From Frankia sp. AgB32 (lineage in GTDB: Bacteria; Actinomycetota; Actinomycetes; Frankiales; Frankiaceae), in NCBI RefSeq assembly GCF_023243045.1, contig NZ_JALKFX010000088.1, positions 1 through 37,896 on the forward strand: a stretch of DNA of 37,896 nt, written 5' to 3'. The notes under the pieces are model-generated. The model saw only the letters and a program-made list of their open reading frames with translations. It searched no databases and was not told the DNA's origin. The translations under genes were made by a program, and so were the position numbers. Of this stretch, positions 36,643 to 37,896 are shown piece after piece (within the stretch, counting starts at the first letter, position 1; each line of letters opens with the position of its first letter).

Positions 36643-37769
36643 AGCGCCGCCACCGCCGCGCGCACCCCGGGTCGCCGCAGCTGGCGAGCCACCGTGGTGC
36701 GACCCTCGATGAGCCGGGTGAACAGACCGAACGTGCCGGGACTGGACAGCAGTGCGTGCATCACCGCCGGCCGGCGGATGAACGCGCCGAGGACCTCGCG
36801 GCCGGCGGCGATCTCCGGACCGAGGATGGTCTCGATCCGCCCGGGGTAGGCGGCGAGCGCGGCCGCTCCCCGTGGGCCGTTGCTGGCGGCCGCGCCGACG
36901 GCGCCCGCCGCGGCCTCGCCGGCCAGCCGACCCGAACGCAGGGCGAAGGAAATGCCCTCCCGCGTCCACGGGTCGAGCAGGCCGGCAGCGTCACCGGCGA
37001 CGAGAACCCGACCCCGGCGCAGCGGTGAGCCGGGAGCCCGGACGCGGGTCAGATGGCCGGAGTCGTGTTGCCGGGGAGCGTCGGTGAGCCCGAGCCGCTC
37101 GACGAAGCGGCGGTAGTAGGTACGCAGCGCGCCGCCTTCGGCCCGGTCGCCGATCACCCCGACGGTCAGCACCTGTCCCTTGGGGAACAGCCAGCCGTAC
37201 GAGCCGGGGACCGGCCCCCAGTCGATCAGCATCCGACCGGCCCAGCGCTCGGCCACCGCCGGGTCGACGAGGAACTCGCCCTCCAGACCCACGTCGATCT
37301 GATCGCAGTGGACGCCGACGTGGGTGCCGCACCGCCCGGAGGTGCCGTCCGCCCCGATGACGACCCGGGCCCGGACGTCCGCACCGCCGCGGACCCGCAG
37401 CGTGACCCAGCCGTCGTCCGCGCCGCTGCCGTTCGCACCGCTGCCGTCCGGCTGCTCGTCGTGCAGCGCGGTGACCTGCACGCCGGTACGCACGGTGGCG
37501 CCCGCCGCCTCGGCCGCGGCAAGCAGGGCGGCATCCAGGTCGGAGCGCATCACCATGGACAGCCAGGGCCGGTCGTCGACCCGACCACGACTGACCCGGA
37601 ACCGCCCGTCGAGACTCAGGGTCAGCGCGCTCACCGAGGACCGGACCAGGCCGGTCAGATCGATCCCGACATGGTCGATGGACAGCCCGACCAGCCCGCC
37701 GCCGCAGGTCTTGTACCGTGGTACCGACGACCGTTCGAGCACGCACACGCGGGCGCCGGCAGCGGCGGC
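36633..37769 (-). CDS. Geranylgeranyl-reductase-family flavoprotein, 5' end lost in a G/C tract
   Basis: About 378 readable residues. The family reduces isoprenoid double bonds (geranylgeranyl chains, menaquinone side chain) or similar substrates with FAD. Visible: ARVCVLERSSVPRYKTCGGG (strand 2 of the Rossmann fold and the substrate Cys motif), RSDLDAALLAAAEAAGATVR, VVIGADGTSG, and GDAAGLLDPWTREGISFAL for FAD ribityl binding. The first 25-30 residues, which should hold GxGPAG, are replaced by a run of G-coding homopolymer at 37768-37822, so no true start can be placed; the first usable codon is GTG at 37748. The distance to the upstream gene's stop (about 60-80 nt) is just right for the missing piece. 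The gene is therefore probably intact in the cell and the sequence wrong. Confidence 0.85.
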   Translation of the reverse strand, partial: AAAAGARVCVLERSSVPRYKTCGGGLVGLSIDHVGIDLTGLVRSSVSALTLSLDGRFRVSRGRVDDRPWLSMVMRSDLDAALLAAAEAAGATVRTGVQVTALHDEQPDGSGANGSGADDGWVTLRVRGGADVRARVVIGADGTSGRCGTHVGVHCDQIDVGLEGEFLVDPAVAERWAGRMLIDWGPVPGSYGWLFPKGQVLTVGVIGDRAEGGALRTYYRRFVERLGLTDAPRQHDSGHLTRVRAPGSPLRRGRVLVAGDAAGLLDPWTREGISFALRSGRLAGEAAAGAVGAAASNGPRGAAALAAYPGRIETILGPEIAAGREVLGAFIRRPAVMHALLSSPGTFGLFTRLIEGRTTVARQLRRPGVRAAVAALAR

Positions 37770-37822
37770 CCCCCCCCCCCCCCCGCCGCCCCCCCGGCCC
37801 CCCCCCCCCGGGGGGGGGCCGC
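37768..37822. other. Extreme G/C homopolymer tract over a gene start
   Basis: Runs of 10 to about 17 C and then 9 or more G, with nothing but C and G for 55 nt. It sits exactly where the start and FAD-binding loop of the flavoprotein gene should be. Confidence 0.75.
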
Positions 37823-37828
37823 GGCGGA

Positions 37829-37896
37829 TCAGGGACCGTAGACGCGGCTGGGGGTCACAAACACCACCGTGCGGCGCTGCTTGCGCATCACCCGGT
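37829..37896 (-). CDS. C-terminal end of an unidentified gene, cut by the window edge
   Basis: 22 codons with high-GC third positions ending MRKQRRTVVFVTPSRVYGP and TGA. They look like a real protein end, upstream of the flavoprotein on the same strand. I cannot name the family from so short a piece. Confidence 0.35.
   Translation of the reverse strand, partial: RVMRKQRRTVVFVTPSRVYGP

Overview
The window is chromosomal DNA of a very high-GC actinobacterium, most likely Frankia or a close relative. The signs are strong GC3 bias, many GTG and TTG starts, a mycothiol S-conjugate amidase, GTP-type PEP carboxykinase, a bacterial XPB helicase with its partner, and long Pro/Ala-rich disordered proteins. 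Several blocks match the mycobacterial gene order that I know from memory: greA - mca - small membrane protein - DUF255 protein - hemolysin III (Rv1080c-Rv1085c), ercc3/Rv0862c, and the AAA+/VWA pair Rv0958/Rv0959. I see no tRNA, rRNA, CRISPR array, insertion sequence or prophage.

Layout. 0-4.4 kb: a minus-strand MoxR/ChlI-type AAA+ ATPase with its VWA partner, then greA. 4.9-10.2 kb: mca, a small membrane protein, a DUF255 thioredoxin-fold protein, an unknown protein with a ribbon-helix-helix-like end, and a hemolysin III/TrhA membrane protein. 10.4-16.1 kb: pckG (followed by a 21-bp terminator hairpin), a nearly 1-kb gene-free stretch, PIN-PhoH, msrA (followed by a 15-bp hairpin) and a MazEF-type pair. 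16.2-19.6 kb: a NagD-like HAD phosphatase, two small unknown genes, a structured intergenic region and a Uma2-family gene. 19.8-24.8 kb: XPB helicase, its large partner protein with a WYL-like end, and a small unknown gene. 25.3-30.4 kb: a tightly overlapping minus-strand operon GNAT-folP-folB-folK-DUF3180, followed by a repeat-rich single-pass membrane protein. 31.2-37.9 kb: a TPR-like protein behind a promoter holding a perfect dyad, a PAP2 phosphatase, a ParA/MinD-type ATPase with a 650-residue disordered N-terminus, a geranylgeranyl-reductase-family flavoprotein cut off by a G/C tract, and the tail of one more gene at the edge.

How the genes work together. Most are housekeeping: folate synthesis, gluconeogenesis, thiol and methionine-sulfoxide protection (Mca, MsrA, DUF255), transcript cleavage, RNA turnover (PIN-PhoH, MazF) and DNA repair (XPB pair). 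No large undescribed system is obvious. The most interesting points are: a repeated start architecture (TANNNT-like hexamer, about 7 nt, start codon, no Shine-Dalgarno) that points to leaderless mRNAs; a dyad placed exactly between -35 and -10 of the TPR gene; a terminator hairpin built from two facing stop codons; a possible structured RNA at 18.58-18.78 kb; and three extreme G/C homopolymer tracts that look like sequence errors, one of which removes the FAD-binding motif of the last flavoprotein.
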